DNA from: DASPFV01 sp035620975
Lineage (GTDB): Bacteria; Acidobacteriota; Vicinamibacteria; Vicinamibacterales; 2-12-FULL-66-21
DNA: 5,790 nt
NCBI GenBank assembly: GCA_035620975.1
Contig: DASPFV010000253.1
Span: 1 to 5,790 of the forward strand
Reading direction: 5' to 3'
A model generated the notes under the pieces. It did not search any database, had not been told where the DNA came from, and worked only from the letters and a program-made list of their open reading frames with translations. How positions within the stretch are numbered: position 1 is the first letter of the stretch; every line of letters starts with the position of its first letter. A program made the translations under genes and the position numbers. Below, piece after piece: positions 1 to 5,523 of this stretch.

Positions 1-523
1 GGGGAATACGCAGCTCGACCTCCTGCGCGACCACCAGGCCGCGCGCGGGTTTCGGCCAGAGCCGTTGCGCGACGGGGCAGAAGTGCCCGCCGGCCCCGAC
101 GATCACCGGGGTCCGCCACGCTCCGTTCACCGTCCAGACGTCCCCCGATCGCTCGATCATCCTCAGCGGCGTGCCCTGGACGATGTGGGCGCCCGAGCGC
201 TGGAGCAGGAACCAGTCGAACTCGCACCGCCGGATCGCGTAGCTGACGACGCGATCGAATGTCGTGCGGACGGGGCGCCCGCCCATCCCGCGCGTCTCGA
301 AGCCCCACAGGTCTTCGAGAACGAGGCCGCTGGCACGGTACTCGAGGGGATCGAGCTGAAGGGTCGCGAATGCCCCGGGCGTGACCCAGCCGGCGCAGAC
401 CTTGTCGCGCGGGAAGCGGGCGCGGTCGATGACGACGACGTCGGCACCGGCGCGGGCGAGAGCCCGGGCGCAGGTGGAGCCTCCCGGGCCACCGCCGACG
501 ATCAGTACATCGCAGGTGCGCAT
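1..523 (-). CDS. FAD-dependent oxidoreductase, geranylgeranyl reductase-like (3' end outside window)
   Basis: The 174 visible residues are the N-terminal part of a flavoprotein of the geranylgeranyl reductase/FixC-like class. Residues 5-33 form a beta-alpha-beta dinucleotide fold with VGGGPGG at 9-15 and an acidic Asp33 closing strand 2 (VVVID), as expected for FAD binding. FPRDKVCAGW (37-46) matches the conserved R-x-K-x-C-x-G region of this class, and a second GAGGHF motif lies near residue 155. Members usually run to about 350-450 residues, so over half is missing. The ATG at 523-521 lies inside the end of the upstream cyclopropane synthase gene (22-nt overlap). The bases before it are pyrimidine-rich with no Shine-Dalgarno, so initiation probably depends on translation of the upstream gene. 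By inference it reduces or oxidises a lipid or isoprenoid chain, possibly the product of its neighbour. The substrate cannot be read from the sequence. Confidence 0.85.
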   Translation of the reverse strand, partial: MRTCDVLIVGGGPGGSTCARALARAGADVVVIDRARFPRDKVCAGWVTPGAFATLQLDPLEYRASGLVLEDLWGFETRGMGGRPVRTTFDRVVSYAIRRCEFDWFLLQRSGAHIVQGTPLRMIERSGDVWTVNGAWRTPVIVGAGGHFCPVAQRLWPKPARGLVVAQEVELRIP

Positions 524-1755
524 GGGTGGGAGGGTCGCAGCCGGTGCACGGTCGTGCCGCCCGCCTCGGCGAACACGATCTGGAACAGCTGGAGCCAGCC
601 GGTCGTGAACGCGGCTTCCGACCCCGTCAGGTACAGGTGCCAGGCCCGGACGAACGGCTCGCCGAAGTGATTCCGGACCGCGGACTCGGCGCGCTCGAAG
701 CGCGTACGCCAGTCCGTGAGCGTCCGTGCGTAATGCAGGCGGAGGTTCTCCACGTCCAGGACCGAGAGGTTCGCCGGTTGGAGCACGCCCTCGATCACCT
801 CTGGGAGGGTCGGGGGATAGGCGCCGGGAAAGATCCGCCGCCGGATCCAGGCGTTCAGCGGCCGCGGATGATCGCGGCCGATGAAGTGGAGCAGGCCGCG
901 TCCGCTCCCGGGCTTCAGGCTGCGCCGGATGATATGGGCGAGCGCATCGAGCTGCTTCCGTCCGACGTGCTCGAGCATGCCGACCGAGACGAACGCATCG
1001 AACTGGCCGCTGATGCTCCGATAGTCGGCTTCGACGAACTCGACGCGCGACGAGAGGCCCTGGTCGGCTGCACGCTGCCGCGCGTGCGCGATCTGATCGC
1101 GTGAGATGTTGTACGCCCTGACCCGCACGCCGTAATGCTTCGCCATGTGCAGGGCGAGAGCGCCCCACCCGCAGCCGGCTTCCACGACCTCTTCCCCGGG
1201 CTGCAGCGCGAGCTTCCGACACACCATCTCCAGCTTCGCGTGCTGGGCCTCTTCGAGCGTCGCATCCGGCGTCGGATAGCAGGCGCAGGTGTACACCAGA
1301 CCCTCGTCGAGCCAGAGCCTGTAGAAATCGTTGCCGATGTCGTAGTGATGATAGATGTTCCGCCGGGCCCGGAGCAGGTCGTTGGCCGGTGCCAGCGCGA
1401 GCTGGAGACGCTCGAGCGCCGACGGCGGCGACGGTCGCGCCAGGCGGTTGAGAGCCTCGACCACCCGTGGCAGGTCGCCGTGGACGAGCACGCGCCCCTG
1501 CATGTACATCTCACCGAACGACCAGTCAGGAGTGAGGATGAGGCCGAGCAGCGCCAGCCGGTCCTGCACGAGCAGCTCGCCGACGGGGGAGTCCCCGGAC
1601 CAGGGTGAGGAGTGGTCCCAGAGCCTCACCTGTATGCCCACCGGCGCCAGCGTTGCCTGGAGGTGACGGCCGAGCCAGCGGTCGATGGGCCGGACCTGCC
1701 TCATCGCCGCGGGTGAATGCCTGTGTCGGAGGGGGATGGCGAATCCTTCGCGCAC
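502..1755 (-). CDS. cfa: Cyclopropane-fatty-acyl-phospholipid synthase family methyltransferase
   Basis: This SAM-dependent enzyme family adds a methylene or methyl carbon to double bonds of membrane phospholipid acyl chains. With the GTG start at 1755 the protein is 417 residues. An N-terminal domain with FGEMYMQG (about 80-87) leads to the YDIGNDFY motif (138-145) and the SAM-binding AGCGWG (193-198). The residues that bind bicarbonate in E. coli Cfa all have counterparts: Cys157 (YTCACY), Glu262 (MLEHVG), His290 and Ile292 (LLHFIG) and Tyr342. The enzyme is therefore probably active as a cyclopropane or methylene transferase. The GTG start is chosen because GGAGG sits 6 nt ahead of it and a -10-like TACAAT lies just upstream. 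An ATG at 1704 (400 residues) has no clear ribosome binding site but is the main alternative. The gene runs straight into an FAD oxidoreductase and is divergent from a groEL paralogue. The family call is firm; the exact product lipid is not known. Confidence 0.93.
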   Translation of the reverse strand: MREGFAIPLRHRHSPAAMRQVRPIDRWLGRHLQATLAPVGIQVRLWDHSSPWSGDSPVGELLVQDRLALLGLILTPDWSFGEMYMQGRVLVHGDLPRVVEALNRLARPSPPSALERLQLALAPANDLLRARRNIYHHYDIGNDFYRLWLDEGLVYTCACYPTPDATLEEAQHAKLEMVCRKLALQPGEEVVEAGCGWGALALHMAKHYGVRVRAYNISRDQIAHARQRAADQGLSSRVEFVEADYRSISGQFDAFVSVGMLEHVGRKQLDALAHIIRRSLKPGSGRGLLHFIGRDHPRPLNAWIRRRIFPGAYPPTLPEVIEGVLQPANLSVLDVENLRLHYARTLTDWRTRFERAESAVRNHFGEPFVRAWHLYLTGSEAAFTTGWLQLFQIVFAEAGGTTVHRLRPSHPCAPAMY

Positions 1756-1761
1756 GGTGCG

Positions 1762-1766
1762 CCTCC
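1762..1766 (-). promoter_or_regulatory. Shine-Dalgarno GGAGG that decides the cyclopropane synthase start
   Basis: On the minus strand GGAGG is followed by six bases and then GTG at 1755-1753. This is near-ideal spacing, and it favours the GTG over the ATG 51 nt downstream, which lacks a purine-rich leader. GTG also falls inside a 13-nt palindrome (1750-1762). Confidence 0.6.
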
Positions 1767-1783
1767 AGTTCGGACAGCCACAG

Positions 1784-1810
1784 ATTGTAGCGCGGCGCCC
1801 CGAAAAGCAA
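1784..1810 (-). promoter_or_regulatory. Candidate sigma70-type promoter for the cyclopropane synthase gene
   Basis: Read on the minus strand, TTGCTT (1810-1805) and TACAAT (1789-1784) resemble -35 and -10 boxes. The -10 matches 5 of 6 consensus bases; the spacer is only 15 nt, shorter than the usual 17. The start of transcription would be near 1777, about 20 nt before the GTG start codon and just ahead of its Shine-Dalgarno. It is one of the few A+T-richer patches in this region, but it was found by eye only. Confidence 0.4.
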
Positions 1811-1814
1811 GCCG

Positions 1815-1840
1815 GGCGGGCCGCCGACCGACGGCCCGCC
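1815..1840. repeat. Perfect 9-bp inverted repeat, possible operator
   Basis: The arms GGCGGGCCG (1815-1823) and CGGCCCGCC (1832-1840) are perfect complements around an 8-nt spacer. It sits just upstream of the candidate -35 box of the cyclopropane synthase gene and roughly 170-195 nt upstream of the predicted groEL start point. That suits a regulator site acting on either gene. No T-run follows on either side, which argues against a terminator. Confidence 0.5.
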
Positions 1841-1860
1841 GGCGTCCGGCGTCCGGCAGC

Positions 1861-1878
1861 CCGACGGAACTCCGTCGG
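1861..1878. repeat. Perfect 8-bp inverted repeat, possible operator
   Basis: CCGACGGA (1861-1868) and TCCGTCGG (1871-1878) are perfect complements separated by only two bases, so this reads as an 18-bp palindrome of the kind bound by a protein dimer rather than a stable hairpin. It lies about 130-150 nt upstream of the predicted groEL start point, a typical distance for enhancer sites of sigma54 activators. That role is inferred from position only. Confidence 0.5.
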
Positions 1879-1982
1879 ACGCGCCGACGTCCGGGGATCG
1901 CCGGTGCGGGCCCACCTCAGGTCCTCATTGGCGCGCGCGCTTCGATACAACCAGCGTGCCGTCCTGGCCGCAACGGCTGGCG

Positions 1983-1998
1983 AGGCACCCGGTTTGCT
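1983..1998 (+). promoter_or_regulatory. Candidate sigma54 (-24/-12) promoter of the groEL paralogue
   Basis: The 16 bases align without gaps to the RpoN consensus TGGCACG-N4-TTGCW. GGCAC and TTGCT are intact; the first T and the last G of the -24 box differ, giving 10 of 12 fixed positions. The diagnostic GG (1984-1985) and GC (1996-1997) are exactly 10 nt apart. The start point would be near 2009, leaving a leader of about 53 nt before the ATG at 2062. No NifA-type TGT-N10-ACA site was seen upstream, so the activator, if any, is unknown. Confidence 0.42.
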
Positions 1999-2061
1999 TT
2001 GACTGCAGCAGCCGGCGCCAGCCGGGGGCTGCGCGCGGGGCGGCGGGCGCGGAGGTCGATC

Positions 2062-3678
2062 ATGGCTCACACAGAACTGCACTTTCGCTCGGACGCGCGC
2101 GAGCGAATCCTCCACGGCGCAGGGGCGTTGCACGATGCCGTCAGGATTACGCTCGGGCCCAAGGCCCGGTGCGTCCTGATTGGTCAGAAGTGGGGCGCGC
2201 CGGTCGTCTGCAACGACGGCGTGACCATCGCGAAGGCCATTGATCTCGAGGATCCACAGGAAGCCCTGGGAGCCCGGATGCTCCGCGAGGCGGCCGAGCG
2301 CACGGGGAGCGCCGTCGGCGACGGGACCACGACCTCCACCGTGCTGGCGTACGCCATCTTCGCGGATGGCACCCGCAATGTGGCGGCGGGGGCGAGCGCC
2401 ATCGACCTGAAACGGGGGTTCGACCGCGGGCTGCGCGCCGCCGTCGCCGCGCTCCAGGGGCAGTCGCGGCCGGTGACGACGCGTCTGGAGAAGGCACAGG
2501 TCGCCACCATCTCGGCCCACAACGACGTGGCCATCGGCGAGATGGTCGCCGACGCCATCGAGCGCGTCGGCCGCGAAGGCGCGATCACGGTGGAGGAGGC
2601 ACGGGGCACGGAAACGACCCTCGAGGTCGTCGAAGGGATGCAGTTCGACCGCGGGTACCTCTCGCCCTACTTCGTCACGGACACCGCGCGCATGGAGGCG
2701 GTTCTCGACGAGCCCCTGATCCTGCTCTCGGATCAGAAGATCAGCACGGTCAAGGACCTCCTGCCGACGCTCGAGCAGGTGGCCAAGAGCGGCCGCGCTC
2801 TGCTGATCGTCGCCGAGGACGTCGATGCCGAGGCGCTGGCGACGCTCGTCGTGAATCGCCTGCGGGGCGTGCTGTCCAGCGTCGCCGTGAAGACCCCGGG
2901 CTACGGCGACCGCCGGCGGGCCCTGCTGGAGGACATCGCCACGATGAGCGGCGGAAAGGTGCTGTCGGCCGAACTGGGGGTGAGGCTCGAGAACGCCCGC
3001 CTCGAGGACTTCGGCAGAGCCCGGCGCGTGATCGTCGGCAAGGACACGACCACGATCGTGGGAGGTGGGGGCGCGGCCGACGCCGTCAAGGCCCGCTGCG
3101 AGGATCTCCGTCGGCAGGTCCGCGAGACGAAGTCCGATTACGACCGGGAGAAGCTCGAGGAGCGGCTGGCGAAGCTCTCCGGCGGCGTCGCGGTGATCCG
3201 GGCGGGGGCGCCGTCCGAGGCGGAGATGAAGAGCCGGAAAGAGGCGTTCGAGGATGCGATCAGCGCCACCAAGGCCGCCGTGGCCGAGGGCATCGTGCCG
3301 GGGGCAGGGCTCGCGCTGCTGCGCTGCATCGAAGCCGTCGAGGCCGAGGCGGCCAGCGTCAACGGGGACGTGCGGACCGGTGTGCTCATCGTCCGCCGCG
3401 CCCTCGAGGCCCCTGCCCGTCAGATCGCCGACAACTCCGCGCTCGACGACGGCGTGGTGGTCGCGCGCATGCGGGCAGGCAGCGGGTTCGAGGGGCTCGA
3501 CGCGTCGACGGGCAACTACGTCGACCTCCTGGAGGCTGGCATCGTCGATCCGACGAAGGTGGTGCGCGTCGCCCTCGAGAACGCCGTCTCCATTGCCGGG
3601 ATGCTGCTGCTGGCGGAAGCGACGCTGACGGAGATCCCGGAGCCGGAACGGGAGCGTCCGGCGCTCGAGCCGGCGTGA
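2062..3678 (+). CDS. groEL: GroEL-family chaperonin (Hsp60) paralogue
   Basis: This 538-residue protein is a 60-kDa chaperonin subunit, which folds client proteins in an ATP-driven double ring in the cytosol. It aligns with E. coli GroEL without gaps to about residue 416. LGPK (31-34), Asp52, GDGTTT (86-91) and the catalytic Asp398 are all present. The substrate- and GroES-binding face of the apical domain is kept (Tyr199, Tyr203, Phe204 in GYLSPYF; LATLVVN). One nucleotide-contact glycine is replaced: G-A-G at 414-416 instead of G-G-G. The flexible GGM-repeat tail is absent; the protein ends in a short charged, proline-containing tail. The ATG follows GGAGG by 6 nt. There is no groES directly before or after it, so it is probably a second groEL that borrows a GroES encoded elsewhere. 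The leader holds a -24/-12-like promoter and no CIRCE site. The family is certain; paralogue status is inferred from the missing groES and tail. Confidence 0.96.
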   Translation: MAHTELHFRSDARERILHGAGALHDAVRITLGPKARCVLIGQKWGAPVVCNDGVTIAKAIDLEDPQEALGARMLREAAERTGSAVGDGTTTSTVLAYAIFADGTRNVAAGASAIDLKRGFDRGLRAAVAALQGQSRPVTTRLEKAQVATISAHNDVAIGEMVADAIERVGREGAITVEEARGTETTLEVVEGMQFDRGYLSPYFVTDTARMEAVLDEPLILLSDQKISTVKDLLPTLEQVAKSGRALLIVAEDVDAEALATLVVNRLRGVLSSVAVKTPGYGDRRRALLEDIATMSGGKVLSAELGVRLENARLEDFGRARRVIVGKDTTTIVGGGGAADAVKARCEDLRRQVRETKSDYDREKLEERLAKLSGGVAVIRAGAPSEAEMKSRKEAFEDAISATKAAVAEGIVPGAGLALLRCIEAVEAEAASVNGDVRTGVLIVRRALEAPARQIADNSALDDGVVVARMRAGSGFEGLDASTGNYVDLLEAGIVDPTKVVRVALENAVSIAGMLLLAEATLTEIPEPERERPALEPA

Positions 3679-3702
3679 CCCGCGCGCGAGAGCCCGCCCC
3701 CA

Positions 3703-3723
3703 GGCGCTGCGCGGAGCGGCGCC
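3703..3723. terminator. G+C-rich hairpin between convergent genes
   Basis: GGCGCTGC (3703-3710) can pair with GCGGCGCC (3716-3723), an 8-bp stem with one G-U pair and a 5-nt loop. It lies 25 nt after the groEL stop and 51 nt from the end of the convergent hexapeptide gene, so it could limit read-through from either side. No T-run follows, so this is not a classic intrinsic terminator. Confidence 0.35.
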
Positions 3724-3773
3724 CGGTGGCCGCACAGTCAGCGCCCGTCCATCCGGACGCCGCGGAGGCTGGT

Positions 3774-4508
3774 TCAATGCAGACGGCACACCGGAATGCC
3801 CACGTAGACGGCGCCGGGCGCGAGCTTCGTCTGCTTGGGCACCAGCGAGAGGGCTCCGACCTGGCTGCCATCGCCGGCCTCGACTCCGATGTCCACGACG
3901 CTGCCCACGCCGATCGTGACGTGGCGTCCGAGCCTGACGCCCATCGTCTTGACCACGCCCCCTTCGACGGTGTGGCCGGCCAGGTGGACGTCGGCGCCGA
4001 TCACCACGTCGTCGCCGAACTCGAGCAGGTTGTAGTCGCTCAGGCCGAGGCTGTTGATGTAGACGCGCCGGCCCAGGCGGGCGCCGGCGAGCCGCAGATA
4101 CGCCGTCCAGATCGGCGTGCCCCGAAGGAGGAAGCCGGCAAAAACCCGGACCACGTGCGTGGCCACCATGCAGCGGACCCAGCGGAGCAGCGGCCATCCA
4201 AACTCGCGGATGACCATCTGCGCATTCGGGGGCGTGCGCCAGCCGAGCGCGCGGCACGTCAGCGCCGACACGGGCATGAGAATCAGCGCGAACGCGACAT
4301 AGGACGGGACGATTGCCGACCCGAGCACCGCACTCCGCAGCGGATCGGCGAGCGGGAGCGCCAGCAGCCAGGTCCAGGCGAGCAGGACGGGTGTGGCGGC
4401 CGCGCCGCAGATGGCGACCTGCACCACGAGGACGCTGACGACAGTCCACGTCACGCGCAGGAAGATCCTTCCGCGATCGGCCGTCCACCGAGCAGTCGTG
4501 CGGGGCAT
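3774..4508 (-). CDS. Membrane-anchored hexapeptide (left-handed beta-helix) protein, acyltransferase-like
   Basis: The 244-residue protein has two hydrophobic segments (about 15-50 and 60-84), then an amphipathic stretch, then a hexapeptide-repeat domain (about 141-242). The repeats show the small-hydrophobic rhythm of a left-handed beta-helix, for example FGDDVVIGADVHLAGH (164-179) and VRLGRHVTIGVGSVVDIGV (191-209). It closes with GALSLVPK and a GIPV end, typical of LbH acyltransferases. The order of motifs resembles the C-terminal membrane-linked domain of Pls/PosA-type non-ribosomal peptide synthetases (poly-lysine-synthetase-like), but no adenylation domain is attached here. It may be an acetyl- or acyltransferase at the inner membrane; substrate unknown. 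The ATG at 4508 is the only good start in the area and has a weak ribosome binding site. The gene converges with groEL and diverges from the alpha/beta hydrolase, sharing a short promoter region with it. Confidence 0.85.
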   Translation of the reverse strand: MPRTTARWTADRGRIFLRVTWTVVSVLVVQVAICGAAATPVLLAWTWLLALPLADPLRSAVLGSAIVPSYVAFALILMPVSALTCRALGWRTPPNAQMVIREFGWPLLRWVRCMVATHVVRVFAGFLLRGTPIWTAYLRLAGARLGRRVYINSLGLSDYNLLEFGDDVVIGADVHLAGHTVEGGVVKTMGVRLGRHVTIGVGSVVDIGVEAGDGSQVGALSLVPKQTKLAPGAVYVGIPVCRLH

Positions 4509-4610
4509 GCGAACGTCTCGTGCGACTCGATTCAAACTCCCTGCCGGGAGCCGCCGGCGTCGACGGCGGCCTACGACACCCGCCTCAGGGTACAGGGAGA
4601 AGGCCAGGTC

Positions 4611-5312
4611 GTGGTCCTGGTTCCGGGTATGGACGGCACCGGCGATCTCTTCTATCGCCAGGTGCCACAGCTCGCGCGCGCGTATCGCGTGGCGACCTAC
4701 GCGCTGCGGGACGCCACGCCGAGCATGGCCCTGCTCGTCGACGACTTGAGGCAGATCGTCGACGCCGTCTCCCCCGGGCGGCGCGCCATCGTGATCGGCG
4801 AGTCGTTCGGCGGCACGCTGTCGCTCAGCTTTGCGCTCGCGCACCCGGAGCGCGTGCACGCGCTGATGATTCTGAACTCGTTCCCTTATTTCGCCCCGCG
4901 GTTCCGCCTCTGGCTCGCCATCGCGGGGCTGCGCCTCCTGCCCTGGGGCGCAATGACCCTCGTCCGCCGTGCCACGGCCGCGCGCCTCCATTCCCCCCAT
5001 ACGCATCGCGCGGAGATCAGACGCTTCCTCGAGCTCACGACGCGCACGACTTTCGAGGGCTACCAGCATCGGTTCCAGGCGCTCACCCGCTACGACGTCC
5101 GGGACCGCCTCGGCGAGATCGTGTGCCCCACGCTGTTCCTGGCCTCGGAGCACGATCATCTCGTGCCGTCCGTGGCACAGGCCCGCCTCATGGCGGCCCG
5201 CGTCCCCCGCGCGACGATGCAGGTGCTGACCGGCCATGGCCACATCTGCCTGATTGCCCCCGGCGTGGATCTCGCCGCAATCCTGGCAGGCTGGCTCGGT
5301 GCGCTGGCATAG
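4611..5312 (+). CDS. Alpha/beta hydrolase (start uncertain)
   Basis: From the GTG at 4611 this is 233 residues of an alpha/beta-fold serine hydrolase. LVPGMDGTG (3-11) is the first strand and oxyanion loop. GESFGG (63-68) holds nucleophile Ser65, SEHDHLVPS holds the likely acid Asp182, and GHGHICL holds His211 (or His209) as the base. A lid-like segment rich in Arg and Leu lies around 90-150. Members act as esterases, thioesterases or lipases; the substrate is not known. The start is a problem. GTG 4611 has AGAAGG 7 nt ahead, but the frame stays open upstream and the preceding residues (YDTRLRVQGEGQ, from 4572) look like a genuine N-terminal strand of the fold. Between 4509 and 4611 that frame has no ATG, GTG or TTG. 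Either the enzyme starts at 4611, a rare codon such as ATT 4530 is used, or a base has been lost or gained near 4520-4570. It is divergent from the hexapeptide gene. Confidence 0.88.
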   Translation: MVLVPGMDGTGDLFYRQVPQLARAYRVATYALRDATPSMALLVDDLRQIVDAVSPGRRAIVIGESFGGTLSLSFALAHPERVHALMILNSFPYFAPRFRLWLAIAGLRLLPWGAMTLVRRATAARLHSPHTHRAEIRRFLELTTRTTFEGYQHRFQALTRYDVRDRLGEIVCPTLFLASEHDHLVPSVAQARLMAARVPRATMQVLTGHGHICLIAPGVDLAAILAGWLGALA

Positions 5313-5392
5313 CGGGTTGATGTCGTCCGCGAATTCGTGCTTCTGCATCGCGGCGGGAATGCAGCGCGTTCCATGGCTGCCACGCACCACGT

Positions 5393-5408
5393 CGGCCCGC
5401 GAGTTGCA
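5393..5408 (+). promoter_or_regulatory. Candidate sigma54 (-24/-12) promoter of the usp gene
   Basis: These 16 bases align without gaps to TGGCACG-N4-TTGCW. The -12 box TTGCA is perfect and the -24 box CGGCCCG differs at two positions (10 of 12 overall). The GG (5394-5395) and GC (5406-5407) are 10 nt apart as required. The start point would be near 5419, about 105 nt before the usp ATG. It is weaker than the groEL candidate because the A of GGCA is lost, and no enhancer site was recognised. Confidence 0.3.
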
Positions 5409-5523
5409 GTCCTCCAGAGCAGTGTTTCCCGTCACGCAGAAGCCGCGGTGATTCGACCGAGGCGCCGGCAGGGCGACGCGGTGCGCGGAAGCCCGGTGCC
5501 GGGAATCCGTCAGGAGGTCTGTC

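Larger units (their letters stand above)
1756..2061. other. Divergent intergenic control region
   Basis: This 306-nt stretch separates the leftward cyclopropane synthase gene from the rightward groEL paralogue. I see no convincing gene in it; the frames that cross it have composition typical of shadow reading in G+C-rich DNA. It holds a leftward sigma70-like promoter (1784-1810), two perfect inverted repeats (1815-1840 and 1861-1878), a weaker dyad (1877-1892), a 7-nt tandem repeat GGCGTCC (1841-1854), and a rightward -24/-12-like element (1983-1998). I found no CIRCE element (the HrcA operator often placed ahead of groE genes). Confidence 0.7.

Noticed and set aside
1717..2061. N-terminal extension of groEL to an ATG at 1717.
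   Set aside because: The ATG at 2062 has GGAGG at good spacing and gives the normal GroEL N-terminus; the extension is Arg/Ala-rich without homology.
1920..2061. CIRCE (HrcA operator) or NifA-type TGT-N10-ACA site ahead of groEL.
   Set aside because: Neither TTAGCACTC-N9-GAGTGCTAA nor a TGT-N10-ACA pair was found by eye between the dyads and the ATG.
1705..4488. A very long open minus-strand frame running from 4488 into the cyclopropane synthase gene.
   Set aside because: The part upstream of about 1755 lies antisense to groEL and reads as Arg/His/Gly-rich sequence with no domain. It is a product of strong third-position G/C bias.
3675..4508. Plus-strand open frame leading into the alpha/beta hydrolase.
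   Set aside because: It is antisense to the hexapeptide gene, whose motifs are clear, and its translation is rich in His, Asp, Arg and Gln with no recognisable domain.
5492..5503. CCCGG-TG-CCGGG hairpin upstream of usp.
   Set aside because: The 5-bp arms with a 2-nt loop are common by chance in this base composition, and there is no T-run.
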